From Clostridium grantii DSM 8605 (GTDB lineage Bacteria > Bacillota > Clostridia > Clostridiales > Clostridiaceae), in contig NZ_FQXM01000002.1 in the NCBI RefSeq assembly GCF_900129965.1, positions 1-64,000 of the forward strand: 64,000 nucleotides of DNA, read 5' to 3'. Positions within the stretch are counted from its first letter, which is position 1, and every line of letters begins with the position of its first letter. Below, in pieces: positions 9,000 through 17,691 of the stretch. The notes beneath the pieces are model-generated. The model was not told the DNA's origin. It ran no database searches and saw only the letters and a list, made by a program, of their open reading frames with translations. A program made the position numbers and the translations under genes.

Positions 9000-10121
9000 A
9001 TGGCTGAAGTAATAAAAAAGCAACAGCAAGATCAAAAAAGCTCTCTAAAGAAACCTGCAGAATTTGATAAAGAAACTAAAATGAAAATTATTAAGAGCTT
9101 AATGGATAAAGCAAAGAAAACAGGCAGTTTGACCTATAAAGAGATAATGGAGGAACTTGCAGAAATAGAGCTTTCTCCTCAACAAATTGAAGCAATCTAT
9201 GATGTTTTGGAGTCTATGAACATTGAAGTTGTAGGGGATATAAAAGAGGAAGAAGAAGAAGAAAAATTAGATTTATCTGTTCCAGAGGGGATTTCAATAG
9301 ATGACCCTGTTAGAATGTATTTGAAAGAAATAGGTAAAGTACCGCTTTTAAGCTCAGAAGAAGAAGTGGATTTAGCACAAAGAATCGAAGATGGAGACTT
9401 ATATGCTAGGAAGAAATTAGCAGAGGCCAATTTAAGATTAGTTGTTAGTATAGCAAAGAGATATGTAGGAAGAGGAATGCTTTTTTTGGACTTGATTCAA
9501 GAAGGGAATTTAGGACTTATAAAAGCAGTGGAAAAATTTGATTACAGAAAAGGTTATAAATTCTCCACATATGCTACTTGGTGGATTAGACAGGCGATAA
9601 CTCGTGCCATTGCCGACCAAGCAAGAACAATAAGAATACCGGTTCATATGGTAGAAACTATAAATAAATTAATAAGGGTTTCAAGACAATTATTACAAGA
9701 ATTAGGTAGAGAACCTCTTCCAGAAGAAATAGCAAAAGAAATGGAAATGACAGTGGAAAAAGTAAGAGAAATTATGAAAATTGCTCAAGAACCTGTTTCT
9801 TTAGAAACTCCAATTGGAGAAGAAGAAGATAGCCATTTGGGAGACTTTATACCAGATGATGATTCTCCAGCACCAGCAGAAGCGGCTGCATTTACAATGT
9901 TAAAAGAACAACTAATTAATGTATTAGATACTTTAACTCCAAGAGAAGAAAAAGTCTTAAGGTTGAGATTTGGACTTGATGATGGAAGAGCTAGAACGCT
10001 AGAGGAAGTTGGAAAAGAATTTAATGTTACTAGAGAAAGAATTAGACAAATAGAAGCAAAAGCACTAAGAAAACTTCGTCATCCAAGTAGAAGTAAAAAA
10101 TTAAAAGATTATTTAAATTAA
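9000..10121 (+). CDS. rpoD: Primary sigma factor SigA/RpoD
   Basis: This 373-residue sigma-70 family protein directs RNA polymerase to housekeeping promoters. Region 1.1 covers about residues 20-80, followed by an acidic linker, region 1.2 ([16 protein letters not shown]), regions 2.1-2.4 with [19 protein letters not shown], region 3, and region 4.2 with the helix-turn-helix ending [20 protein letters not shown]. Its ATG directly follows the dnaG stop (TAAATG), with AAAGGAGG inside the end of dnaG, so the two are translationally coupled. A strong terminator follows at 10131-10160. Confidence 0.98.
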   Translation: MAEVIKKQQQDQKSSLKKPAEFDKETKMKIIKSLMDKAKKTGSLTYKEIMEELAEIELSPQQIEAIYDVLESMNIEVVGDIKEEEEEEKLDLSVPEGISIDDPVRMYLKEIGKVPLLSSEEEVDLAQRIEDGDLYARKKLAEANLRLVVSIAKRYVGRGMLFLDLIQEGNLGLIKAVEKFDYRKGYKFSTYATWWIRQAITRAIADQARTIRIPVHMVETINKLIRVSRQLLQELGREPLPEEIAKEMEMTVEKVREIMKIAQEPVSLETPIGEEEDSHLGDFIPDDDSPAPAEAAAFTMLKEQLINVLDTLTPREEKVLRLRFGLDDGRARTLEEVGKEFNVTRERIRQIEAKALRKLRHPSRSKKLKDYLN

Positions 10122-10130
10122 ATCAGTAAA

Positions 10131-10160
10131 AAGAGTAAAGATTAACTTTACTCTTTTTTT
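10131..10160 (+). terminator. Terminator after rpoD
   Basis: A 10-bp stem, AAGAGTAAAG with CTTTACTCTT, has a 5-base loop and a run of seven or more T. Confidence 0.9.
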
Positions 10161-10161
10161 G

Positions 10162-10170
10162 TGGTATAAT
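10162..10170 (+). promoter_or_regulatory. Extended -10 promoter
   Basis: TGGTATAAT directly follows the rpoD terminator and lies 20 bases before the next ATG, so the downstream set of genes has its own promoter. No clear -35 is visible. Confidence 0.55.
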
Positions 10171-10189
10171 ACTTTTGTGAGGTGAGGGA

Positions 10190-11074
10190 ATGTCAACTTA
10201 TGAATGTAAAAAAGGAGTAGGGCACATACATATATTATTAATTGCTTTAATGTGGAACATAAGCATAATCTTACTTATGGGACTAATAGATGTATATGAA
10301 ATCGTTACCTTGATAAAAGTGTTTTTAATAATAACTGATATTTATTTGGGGTTTAACATTATTTTCATTTTAACCATGAAATATAGCATTGATGATGAAA
10401 AAATAATAATAAGCGGCATTGGAAATGTTAAAAGAGTTATTATTCCTATTAAAGACATAACTTCTTATTTTATCAGTAGGGAACATATTTCATCTGTAAA
10501 GTTATATGGCTTTTCAACTAAAAAATTTGCTATTGGGAGATTTGTTGTAAATAAAATTGGTACAACTAGGATGTTTGCAACTTGTCATAATCTTATTTAT
10601 TTAAAAACAGATGAAGTAAATTATGCTATATCCCCTGAAAATCTTGATTTTATAGCAGGTATTATGGATAAACATAGTATTAAGAGTGGAAAATGGGAGT
10701 ATGATTATGAAAATAATTCTAAGTTACATAATAAAAAGAAGTTTGTTATTTTTATAATTGTAATTAGTGCTTTGATTTTTATCTTCACCATAACGCCATT
10801 AATATTATATCAAGCAAATTTATTGCCTAAAGAGATGCCTTTAACATTAAACTCTAAGTTTATGCCATTGATAATGGGTACAAGCAAACAGTTTGTCTCA
10901 AAGCAACTTATATATGGTATTATAAATATGGGAATATTATTGTGTATGTTTTTTGCAGCTTTCAGCCATATTAAATATGATGAAAAAACAGCATACATAT
11001 ATATATATGTTTCATTTATAATAGCAGCAGTTTTCTTTTTTATGCAGGTAAGAATTATATTTCAATATATTTAG
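10190..11074 (+). CDS. Membrane protein with bacterial PH-like domain
   Basis: Two transmembrane segments at about residues 13-35 and 43-65 are followed by a soluble part (about 70-165) that reads like a bacterial PH domain: alternating beta strands with IDDEKIIISGIG at the start and NYAISPENLDFIAGIM at the end, the latter typical of PH proteins of clostridia. Three more membrane segments are predicted at about 183-205, 240-260 and 268-290. GAGGTGAGG precedes ATG 10190. It lies between rpoD and trmK but has no evident connection to either. No enzymatic motif is visible and the function is unknown. Confidence 0.7.
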   Translation: MSTYECKKGVGHIHILLIALMWNISIILLMGLIDVYEIVTLIKVFLIITDIYLGFNIIFILTMKYSIDDEKIIISGIGNVKRVIIPIKDITSYFISREHISSVKLYGFSTKKFAIGRFVVNKIGTTRMFATCHNLIYLKTDEVNYAISPENLDFIAGIMDKHSIKSGKWEYDYENNSKLHNKKKFVIFIIVISALIFIFTITPLILYQANLLPKEMPLTLNSKFMPLIMGTSKQFVSKQLIYGIINMGILLCMFFAAFSHIKYDEKTAYIYIYVSFIIAAVFFFMQVRIIFQYI

Positions 11075-11083
11075 GAGAAGATA

Positions 11084-11779
11084 ATGATAATAAGTCATAG
11101 GCTTGAATCTATAGCGAAAATGGTAGATTCAGTTGAATCAATAATTGATGTAGGAACAGATCATGGATATTTGCCCATATATTTAATTAGTAAAGATATT
11201 ACAAATAAAGTAATAGCTTCTGATATTAATAAAGGTCCAGTAGAAAAAGCTAAATATAATATTAATAAAGAAAATCTACAAGATAAAATTGAATGTAGAT
11301 TGGGTGGTGGACTTACTACCATAAAAACTAATGAAGTAGATGCCGTAGTAATAGCTGGAATGGGCGGAAATTTAATTAAAGATATTTTAGAAGAAAGTAT
11401 TGATTTGGTAAAAAAAATGGAATATCTAATTTTTCAACCAGTTCAAAACCCAGAAGTTTTAAGAAAATATATTTATGAAAATAAATATGAGGTTTTAGAT
11501 GAAGAACTGTGTTATGATGAAGGTAAGTACTACGAAATCATTAAAGTTAGATATAATGAAAGCAAGATAATAGAATTTAATCAGGAAGTTTTCTATTTGA
11601 TAGGAGAAAAACTTATACAAAAAAAACATCCTTTAGTAAAAGAATATATTGGTTTTAGAATTAATAAGTACAAAAATATATTGGATTTTATACAAGATAC
11701 AGGGGAAACTTCTATTCAAAGAAAAAAACAATTACTTTATTATATTGAGGGTTTAAAGGAGATGCTTAAATGTCTTTAA
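11084..11779 (+). CDS. trmK: tRNA (adenine(22)-N1)-methyltransferase
   Basis: A 231-residue class I SAM-dependent methyltransferase. Motif I is IIDVGTDHGYLPIYLI (about residues 21-36), the acidic ribose-binding residue follows in ASDINKGPVEKA (about 46), and AVVIAGMGGNLI (about 86-98) is the family-specific loop. TrmK methylates A22 in the D-loop region of bacterial tRNAs. A C-terminal helical extension (about 160-231) agrees with the family. GGAG precedes ATG 11084. The gene overlaps nif3 by 10 bases, and this trmK-nif3 pair next to rpoD is conserved in Firmicutes. Confidence 0.92.
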   Translation: MIISHRLESIAKMVDSVESIIDVGTDHGYLPIYLISKDITNKVIASDINKGPVEKAKYNINKENLQDKIECRLGGGLTTIKTNEVDAVVIAGMGGNLIKDILEESIDLVKKMEYLIFQPVQNPEVLRKYIYENKYEVLDEELCYDEGKYYEIIKVRYNESKIIEFNQEVFYLIGEKLIQKKHPLVKEYIGFRINKYKNILDFIQDTGETSIQRKKQLLYYIEGLKEMLKCL

Positions 11780-12585
11780 TTGTAAATGATATTATTAATA
11801 TTTTAGAAAATTTTGCGCCTTTAAAATTCAAAGAAGATTTTGATAATATAGGTTTAATGGTTGGTGATAGAAATGCAGAGTTAAAATCTATACTTATAGC
11901 ATTAGATTGTACATTAGAGGTCATTGAAGAGGCTAAAGCTAAAGGATGCAATTTAATCATCTCACACCATCCTTTGTTGTTTAAAAAGCCTTCTACTATA
12001 ACTAAAGATACATTGTTAGGAAAAAAAATAATTTCTTTGGTTAAAAATGATATTAATCTTTATTCAAGTCATACAAATTTAGACGCTGTTATTAATGGGG
12101 TAAATCATGAGATTATGAATATTTTAGGTTTTGATAATTTTATTACATTAGATTTATCATCTGCCGCTAGTGATGGTGATACTAAAACTGGTATAGGAAG
12201 ATTAGCTACATTAAGTGAGCCAAGGATGTTCAATAATATCATTTCTTTAGTGAAAAATTCTTTGAATTTATCTATGGTAAGAGTTGTTGGAAATGAAGAA
12301 AAATTGATTAATAAAATTGCTGTTATTAACGGAAGTGGTCAAGATTATTTTTCATTGGCTAAAAAAATGGGAGCAGAATGTATAATTACAGGGGATACTA
12401 CATATCACTATGTAAGTGATTTTTACGAAGAAGATATGTGTATAATAGATGCGGGACATTTTAATACTGAATGGCCTGCCATGAAACATATAGCCAAAAC
12501 TATTCAAAAGTTAATAATTAATAAGGGGTTCCAGGTAGAACTTATTATATCTGATACCAACAAGGACCCTTATAGGTTTAAATAG
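11770..12585 (+). CDS. Nif3-like dinuclear metal-centre protein
   Basis: A 271-residue Nif3/YqfO family protein. Metal-binding motifs are NLIISHHPLLFK (about residues 57-68), YSSHTNLDAVINGVNH (about 97-112) and the C-terminal GHFNTEWP (about 233-240). The short form lacks the PII-like insertion found in Bacillus YqfO. The family was once annotated as GTP cyclohydrolase 1 type 2, but the physiological role is not settled. It overlaps the end of trmK, whose GAGGGTTTAAAGGAG provides the ribosome site. A terminator-like hairpin covers its stop. Confidence 0.9.
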   Translation: MSLIVNDIINILENFAPLKFKEDFDNIGLMVGDRNAELKSILIALDCTLEVIEEAKAKGCNLIISHHPLLFKKPSTITKDTLLGKKIISLVKNDINLYSSHTNLDAVINGVNHEIMNILGFDNFITLDLSSAASDGDTKTGIGRLATLSEPRMFNNIISLVKNSLNLSMVRVVGNEEKLINKIAVINGSGQDYFSLAKKMGAECIITGDTTYHYVSDFYEEDMCIIDAGHFNTEWPAMKHIAKTIQKLIINKGFQVELIISDTNKDPYRFK

Positions 12586-12611
12586 AAAGTAAATTTAGCT
12601 TTCTATTTTTT
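12581..12611 (+). terminator. Terminator overlapping the nif3 stop
   Basis: AATAGAAAG 12581-12589 pairs with CTTTCTATT 12599-12607, followed by a run of T. It lies only 30 bases before the next start, so it could attenuate rather than end the transcript. Confidence 0.7.
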
Positions 12612-12639
12612 TGTGCTCAATTTTAAGGAGGTATATACA

Positions 12640-13353
12640 ATGAAAAAAGAATTTGAATTATTAGTAGAATTTGATGAAAATAAAAAAATACTTAAGGAAA
12701 ACTTAAAAATATTAGAAGATAAAACTGTGTATGAAATTTTAAAAGAGGTTAAGAAAAGCTATGAAAAAAATAAAGAGGAATATAATTTGTTAGTTAAACA
12801 ACTAAAAGAAACCTCTGAACTTTGTGAAAATATTTCCAAGGAAATAGAAGGTGTTGAAGAAGAATTAAATGAAAAGGAAGATATTTTATTAAATCATTGT
12901 GGTAGTGACATTCATAAAATTAAAAACACAGAAAATATTATTGGTACATTAAAAGAAAAAGTAAATTTAATAAACAAAGAATTAGATACTAATCTAAATG
13001 AAGAAAATAATTATAAACAAGAAATAAAAATAATTTCAAAAGAATTAACAAAGTTAAAAGAAAAGTTTTTTGATTTGAAAAAGAAATTAAATGAAAAAGT
13101 TCAAATAGCCAATAAAAATATTGAAGGTTCCACAAAACGAATATCTTTGTTGCAAGATAAAATACCAGAAGAAATATTAGAAATATATTTTGAGACAAGA
13201 AAGAAAAGAAAAGAACCAATTGCTAAACTTAGAGAACATACTTGTTTAGGCTGTAAACTTGGTATTTCAGCAGTTACATTAGATGAATGTAAAAAAGGTA
13301 ATAAGATAATATTATGTGATAATTGTGGCAGGATAATATTTCTAGATAAATAG
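12640..13353 (+). CDS. Coiled-coil protein with C4 zinc ribbon
   Basis: The 237-residue product is almost entirely charged coiled coil (about residues 10-185), ending in a C4 zinc ribbon with CLGC near 201 and CDNC near 225. This matches the 'C4-type zinc ribbon' family (DUF164) found beside Nif3 in many Firmicutes; a nucleic-acid or scaffold role is suspected but unproven. The start at ATG 12640 is fixed by AAGGAGG 9 bases upstream; an earlier in-frame ATG at 12613 has no ribosome site. It is the last gene of the rpoD-trmK-nif3 series, and rnpB follows on its own promoter. Confidence 0.85.
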   Translation: MKKEFELLVEFDENKKILKENLKILEDKTVYEILKEVKKSYEKNKEEYNLLVKQLKETSELCENISKEIEGVEEELNEKEDILLNHCGSDIHKIKNTENIIGTLKEKVNLINKELDTNLNEENNYKQEIKIISKELTKLKEKFFDLKKKLNEKVQIANKNIEGSTKRISLLQDKIPEEILEIYFETRKKRKEPIAKLREHTCLGCKLGISAVTLDECKKGNKIILCDNCGRIIFLDK

Positions 13354-13355
13354 AA

Positions 13356-13384
13356 TTGATTTTTATATTAATATGTGTTATTAT
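13356..13384 (+). promoter_or_regulatory. Promoter of rnpB
   Basis: TTGATT 13356-13361, a 17-base spacer and TATTAT 13379-13384 place the RNA start at about 13390, exactly at the 5' end of the RNase P fold. Confidence 0.7.
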
Positions 13385-13388
13385 TTAT

Positions 13389-13734
13389 CTTGCGAGTAAG
13401 CTAAACGATCGCTGCTACTGAAAAGTAGGAGAGGAAAGTCCGAGCTCCTTAGAGCAGGGTGCTGGGTAACACCCAGTGGAGGTAACTCCAAGGAAAGTGC
13501 AACAGAAATAGACCGCCATGGAAACATGGTAAGGATGGAAAGGCGAGGTAAGAGCTCACCAGCGCACTGGCGACTTTGCGGCTATGTAAACCCCATCTGG
13601 AGCAAGATCAAATAGGAAGACACATGGGGCTGCTCGTCCTGTCTTCGGGTAAGATCGCTTGAGCCTATTGGTAACAATGGGCCTAGATAGATGATCGTTT
13701 TAAAATACAGAACTCGGCTTACGACTTGCTCGTA
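13389..13734 (+). ncRNA. rnpB: RNase P RNA, catalytic subunit
   Basis: The roughly 345-base RNA removes 5' leaders from tRNA precursors. The universally conserved GAGAGGAAAGTCCG is at about 13430, the ACAGAAATA core motif at about 13503, GGTAAGAGCTCACCAG at about 13546, and the 3' pseudoknot strand AACTCGGCTTACGAC at about 13711. The ends pair as P1: GCGAGTAAGC near the 5' end with GCTTAC and CTCG near 13718-13732. Length and layout agree with the bacterial consensus. Confidence 0.97.
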
Positions 13735-13740
13735 CCAAAT

Positions 13741-13775
13741 AAAACATTCACTTTATTGTGAGTGTTTTATTTTTA
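13741..13775 (+). terminator. Terminator of rnpB
   Basis: AAAACATTCAC 13741-13751 pairs with GTGAGTGTTTT 13758-13768 (one G-T pair), followed by ATTTTTATT. Confidence 0.85.
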
Positions 13776-13894
13776 TTGTAGCAAAATAATAGGTATACTT
13801 TGTTTGATTAATTTTAAACAAAATTGATAATAATAAGATTAGAGTAACAGGAAACCAAAGGAAATGAAAGAAAAAAACGAAGTAGGATGAGAAT

Positions 13895-14881
13895 ATGAAA
13901 GTACGTATTGATGAACATGGATTATTCACATTGATATTATTACTAGAAATTGGGAGTACAACGTTATTTGCATTGGGAATAGATTCTAATCAAGATGCTT
14001 GGATTGCTATTATAATAGCAGCTTTAATAGGAATATTATTGTTGTGGATTTATATTAAGCTACAGGTTTTTTTTCCAGACAAAAACTACGCAGAAATAAT
14101 TATAGAAGTATTAGGAACAACAATAGGAACACCTTTTGTTATAGTTAATGCTTTGTATTTTTTACACATCTCTACCCACAATTTAAATGAATTTAGTAAT
14201 ATAGTATCAATTACATTGCTTGATAAGACTCCAAGGATAATTATTTTTCTTATATTCATATCTGTTTCAATTTTTGCTCTTTATTTAGGGATAGAGGCAT
14301 TTGTGAACACAGGGAAAATGATGATCAAAATATTGATGTTTTTTTTATTAATTACATATTTTCTTATGTTTTGGTGTTTTGTAGAACCAAAGGATAAAAT
14401 AAGGAAAGTTTCGTATATGGCTTTATTGACATCTTCTATATTATTATGTTTTTCATTAATTATAATTGTATCTGTTCTGGGGGTGACAATAGCATCAAAT
14501 TCTTTAATACCATTATTAGATGTGGTTAAACAAATTAATATTTTAGGAATATTAAGGAATTTTGATGCAATAGCTATCTTAAATATGCTTATTGGAGGTT
14601 TTTTTAAGTTTACAATATTTTTTTATGCGGGAGTATCATGTTTTAGCACTTTGTTTAAATTAAAGGATTATAGGAGGATACTTATTCCTGTAGGATTAGT
14701 AACATTATACGTTTCATTCTATACAATGCCCAACATTTTGGTTCAAAAATGGGTGGGGCCAGAGATAACTGCTAAATATATTAATATTCCTCTGCAAATT
14801 GCTATTCCTTCAAGTTTATTGATAATTAGTATGCTGAAAAATTATAAGGTTAATAAAACTAAACAAAGCCACACAAATTAA
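13895..14881 (+). CDS. GerAB-type spore germination permease
   Basis: This 328-residue protein has about ten hydrophobic segments spread evenly from residue 8 to 320 and reads like the GerAB/GerKB endospore-transporter family of the APC superfamily. GerAB proteins sit in the inner spore membrane and take part in germinant sensing together with GerA and GerC partners. Neither partner is adjacent here, which is unusual because the three genes usually form an operon. Typical family pieces are QDAWIAIIIAALIGILLLW near 32-50 and the Pro-containing membrane segments. The ribosome site is weak (GTAGGATGAG). It follows the rnpB terminator and precedes convergent ilvA. Confidence 0.8.
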   Translation: MKVRIDEHGLFTLILLLEIGSTTLFALGIDSNQDAWIAIIIAALIGILLLWIYIKLQVFFPDKNYAEIIIEVLGTTIGTPFVIVNALYFLHISTHNLNEFSNIVSITLLDKTPRIIIFLIFISVSIFALYLGIEAFVNTGKMMIKILMFFLLITYFLMFWCFVEPKDKIRKVSYMALLTSSILLCFSLIIIVSVLGVTIASNSLIPLLDVVKQINILGILRNFDAIAILNMLIGGFFKFTIFFYAGVSCFSTLFKLKDYRRILIPVGLVTLYVSFYTMPNILVQKWVGPEITAKYINIPLQIAIPSSLLIISMLKNYKVNKTKQSHTN

Positions 14882-14896
14882 ATGGTGTGACTTTGT
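14863..14896. terminator. Hairpin between convergent genes
   Basis: ACAAAGCCACAC 14863-14874 pairs with GTGTGACTTTGT 14885-14896 with one mismatch; it overlaps the stop of the GerAB-type gene. T runs are weak on both sides. Confidence 0.55.
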
Positions 14897-14915
14897 AATT
14901 ATATAAGAATATGGT

Positions 14916-16151
14916 TTAATAAACTTTATTAACTTTATAACCACGAGCATTTAATGAAGTGACAATGTCATTAATGTGTTCGTGACCATTTGTTTCACAA
15001 GTTATTTCGAGAACAACATTTTTCAATCTATCAAAAGCTTTAAATTGATTGTGATCTAATTGAATTACATTTGCGTTTAGTTCAGCAAGTATTCTGGAAA
15101 TTTCTAGAAGTTCTCCTGGTTTATCTGGTAGTTCTACAGAGAAACAGAACATTCTGCCTCTTGAAACAAGACCGGAGTTGATCATTGAAGAGATAGTTAC
15201 AACATCTATATTTCCACCACTTAAAACGCAAACAACCTTTTTATCTTTTACATTTAATTTTTTTAATGCTGCAATTGACACTACACCAGATGTTTCAGCA
15301 ACAAGTTTATGTTTCTCTATAACCATTAGGAATGCTTCCATTATGTCTAAATCAGAAACTGTGATTATATCATCTACATAATCCTTGATTATTTCAAAAG
15401 TAATATAGCCAGGCTTTTTAACAGCAACACCTTCTGCTATGGTAGTAACCATACTTAGGCTAGTGACCTTATTATTTTTAATAGACTCTTTCATAGCATT
15501 AGCGCCTTCAGGCTCTACACCTATAATTTTAATGTTAGGATTTATAGATTTAGCAGCATAAGCCATTCCGGCTATTAAACCACCACCACCAATGGGAATC
15601 AAAATATAATCAGCGTCACTAAGTTCGTTTAATATTTCAACACTAATTGTTCCTTGACCTGCAATTACATCTTTATCATCAAAAGGATGTACAAAACTAT
15701 AATTATGTTCTTCTTGTAATTCTAGTGCTTTTGCATATGCTTCATCATAACAAGAACCATGAAGTATTACATTTGCACCATAAGATTTAGTGGAAGATAC
15801 TTTTATCAAAGGAGTAGTTTTTGGCATTACGATGGTTGCATTAACTCCTAATAATTTAGCTGCATAAGCAACTCCTTGAGAATGATTTCCAGCGGATGAA
15901 GCTATTATACCATTTTTCTTTTCTTCTTCACTTAACTTACATATTTTATTATAGGCTCCTCTAACTTTGAAAGAACCGGTTATTTGTAAATTTTCAGGTT
16001 TAATATAAACATTGTTGCTGTATTCATTGCTGAAAATAGTACTATAAATAAGCTCAGTTTTTTTTGATATTCCATTTAAATTTTTAGTTGCTGTTTCAAT
16101 ATCGTTGTATGAAAGAATACATTTTTGATCATTGCCACATAAGTATTCCAA
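14916..16151 (-). CDS. ilvA: Threonine ammonia-lyase with C-terminal ACT domain
   Basis: The 411-residue PLP enzyme deaminates threonine to 2-oxobutanoate and ammonia, feeding isoleucine synthesis or fermentation. The PLP lysine is Lys62 in GSFKVRGAYNK; the phosphate-binding loop is GGGGLIAGMAY near 190. A C-terminal ACT-like domain (about 325-411, beginning FSVELPDKPGELLEI) suggests allosteric control. One ACT domain and this length match the catabolic/TdcB-like group as well as short IlvA. The start is TTG 16151, 9 bases after AAGGGGG; the ATG at 16175 lies upstream of and into that ribosome site and is rejected. It is monocistronic and no ilv genes are near. Confidence 0.93.
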   Translation of the reverse strand: MEYLCGNDQKCILSYNDIETATKNLNGISKKTELIYSTIFSNEYSNNVYIKPENLQITGSFKVRGAYNKICKLSEEEKKNGIIASSAGNHSQGVAYAAKLLGVNATIVMPKTTPLIKVSSTKSYGANVILHGSCYDEAYAKALELQEEHNYSFVHPFDDKDVIAGQGTISVEILNELSDADYILIPIGGGGLIAGMAYAAKSINPNIKIIGVEPEGANAMKESIKNNKVTSLSMVTTIAEGVAVKKPGYITFEIIKDYVDDIITVSDLDIMEAFLMVIEKHKLVAETSGVVSIAALKKLNVKDKKVVCVLSGGNIDVVTISSMINSGLVSRGRMFCFSVELPDKPGELLEISRILAELNANVIQLDHNQFKAFDRLKNVVLEITCETNGHEHINDIVTSLNARGYKVNKVY

Positions 16152-16490
16152 ATAAAAAACCCCCTTATAAATCAAGACTCGTTTAATAATCTATATTTGA
16201 ACATTATATAATAACTTACACAATTAGTACATGTGTAATGGTAGAAAATATTTATTTTTATAATACTCAGCAACATAGTTTAAACTTATAGCAAATAAAT
16301 CTTAAGATAGATGACAAATAATTCATAAATTGATTTGTTTTTATGATTGATAAAATTCCAAAAAAATGGTAACATGATAATAGCATAAAATTTCCAATAT
16401 AAACAAAAATAAAATATACAGTATTTTTTTGGTTAAATAGCATAAGCTTTAATAAGGAAGTTTAATCACTCATCAGCCAGGAGGTAAAAA
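16152..16490. other. AT-rich intergenic region
   Basis: This divergent gap holds the ilvA ribosome site and, presumably, promoters for ilvA and the small gene at 16491. A TATAAT is present on the + strand near 16257. I see no T-box, riboswitch or coding potential. Confidence 0.4.
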
Positions 16491-16856
16491 ATGGATTTGT
16501 ATTGTATTAAGGAATTTATAAACATATTGATGTCATCAGAGGAAAAAGAATACATTGATGTAGTAGAAGAGCTAATAGTTTCTGCAGGTAAATTTATCGA
16601 GTTAACATGTGAGCTAGAAGGGGCTAGATTGGTGGGAAAATATACAAAAGATTATGAAGAAAATTCAAAGTTTATAAAAGAATTGAATAGTAAAAATGTT
16701 GTTCTAAGAGAAGAATTTAAAAATAATCTTAAAATAATTGAAAGATTGTGTTCAAAAGAAACATTACCAGATTTATTTCAAGGTAATATTGAGGAAGAAA
16801 CGGAATTAAAAAACATAGCAATGAATTTAATTAATAATTTAAGTGCAGTTTCTTAG
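16491..16856 (+). CDS. Small helical protein of unknown function
   Basis: A 121-residue, acidic, mainly helical protein (many Glu and Lys, no membrane segment or signal peptide). CAGGAGGTAAAA gives an excellent ribosome site for ATG 16491, which, with normal codon use, argues that the gene is real. Three cysteines (residues 5, 45 and 96) do not form an obvious metal site. I do not recognise a family. It stands alone between ilvA and another unknown small gene, all 100 or more bases apart, so no operon context helps. Confidence 0.65.
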   Translation: MDLYCIKEFINILMSSEEKEYIDVVEELIVSAGKFIELTCELEGARLVGKYTKDYEENSKFIKELNSKNVVLREEFKNNLKIIERLCSKETLPDLFQGNIEEETELKNIAMNLINNLSAVS

Positions 16857-16964
16857 CAATTAAAAGAGTTTTTATATCTATATATTTGTTTTTGATTTTA
16901 AATTAATACTAGTGTATAATAAATTAAGAATAAATACTATATAGAAATAAAGAGGTGTATAAGC

Positions 16965-17237
16965 ATGAATATTGAACATATTATCAAAATTATTGAAGAA
17001 GGTGGAGATAAGTTAAACTTAATCAGCGAAACTGTTAATTCTCAGGAAATAGAGAAACCGATATACGCGGATTACAAAGTAGTTTATACTTTTCCAACAA
17101 GTGAAGAAGATACTGTTATAAGAAAAATAATTGAAAAGCAAGGTCATTTTTTATATATTGAAAGTGATTTATGTGCGGATATGGAAACTACAGGCAATTG
17201 TACATTGGAATATGATAAGGTTTACGAAATTTTATAA
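16965..17237 (+). CDS. Small protein of unknown function
   Basis: A 90-residue, acidic, soluble protein with alternating strand and helix propensity and two cysteines near its end (CADMETTGNC). AGAGGTG precedes ATG 16965, and a good terminator follows 15 bases after the stop. I recognise no domain. Base composition and codon use fit the neighbours, so it is probably a lineage-specific clostridial gene. It may be expressed alone. Confidence 0.6.
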   Translation: MNIEHIIKIIEEGGDKLNLISETVNSQEIEKPIYADYKVVYTFPTSEEDTVIRKIIEKQGHFLYIESDLCADMETTGNCTLEYDKVYEIL

Positions 17238-17252
17238 AAAGTATATTTTAAG

Positions 17253-17276
17253 AAGCTTTTCATTTTTGAAAAGCTT
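17253..17276 (+). terminator. Terminator
   Basis: AAGCTTTTC 17253-17261 and GAAAAGCTT 17268-17276 form a 9-bp stem with a 6-base loop; a TATATTTATTTT tail follows. Confidence 0.75.
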
Positions 17277-17323
17277 TATATTTATTTTCACAAAAAAGAT
17301 GTCATAGAAAGAGGGAAGAACTT

Positions 17324-17611
17324 ATGAATAATGCATTTATAATAACTATGTTTTTATTAGGTGTTTTAGAATTGATTATGGGTTTTTATATGGATAAGAT
17401 AACAAAAGTTACATATGCGAAAAGAAATATCAAGAATATCAATAGCTTGATAAAATGGGAACAGAATTTTGCTTATTCTATAGGAATTTTAATAATTTTA
17501 TTTGCTATGATAAATTTAATTGATTCCAATAGTGTCATTTTAAAATACTATGTACCAATATTATTTATTGTATTCATAGTTTCACGCTTTGGTAAAAAAA
17601 AATATATATAA
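17324..17611 (+). CDS. Small membrane protein, three segments
   Basis: The 95-residue product has three hydrophobic segments at about residues 4-20, 48-64 and 71-88, with a basic loop between the first and second and a Lys-rich C-terminus (GKKKYI). This resembles small DUF3784-like membrane proteins of Firmicutes, but the match is not certain. GAGGGAAG is 7 bases before ATG 17324. It lies between a terminator and the promoter of the glycine riboswitch, so it is a unit of its own. Confidence 0.6.
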   Translation: MNNAFIITMFLLGVLELIMGFYMDKITKVTYAKRNIKNINSLIKWEQNFAYSIGILIILFAMINLIDSNSVILKYYVPILFIVFIVSRFGKKKYI

Positions 17612-17644
17612 ATAATCTTAAAATTCTGTTAATTATATTTGCTA

Positions 17645-17673
17645 TTGATTAAACAGAAAAACCTTAGTATAAT
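17645..17673 (+). promoter_or_regulatory. Promoter of the riboswitch-symporter transcript
   Basis: TTGATT 17645-17650, a 17-base spacer and a perfect TATAAT 17668-17673. Transcription would start about 10-15 bases before the first aptamer. Confidence 0.8.
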
Positions 17674-17691
17674 CATGATAAATCAAATATT

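Noticed and set aside
13391..13735. Could be tmRNA or another large RNA
   Set aside because: The conserved RNase P motifs and the P1 pairing decide for rnpB.
16152..16490. T-box leader before ilvA
   Set aside because: No T-box core sequence or antiterminator is visible on the minus strand.
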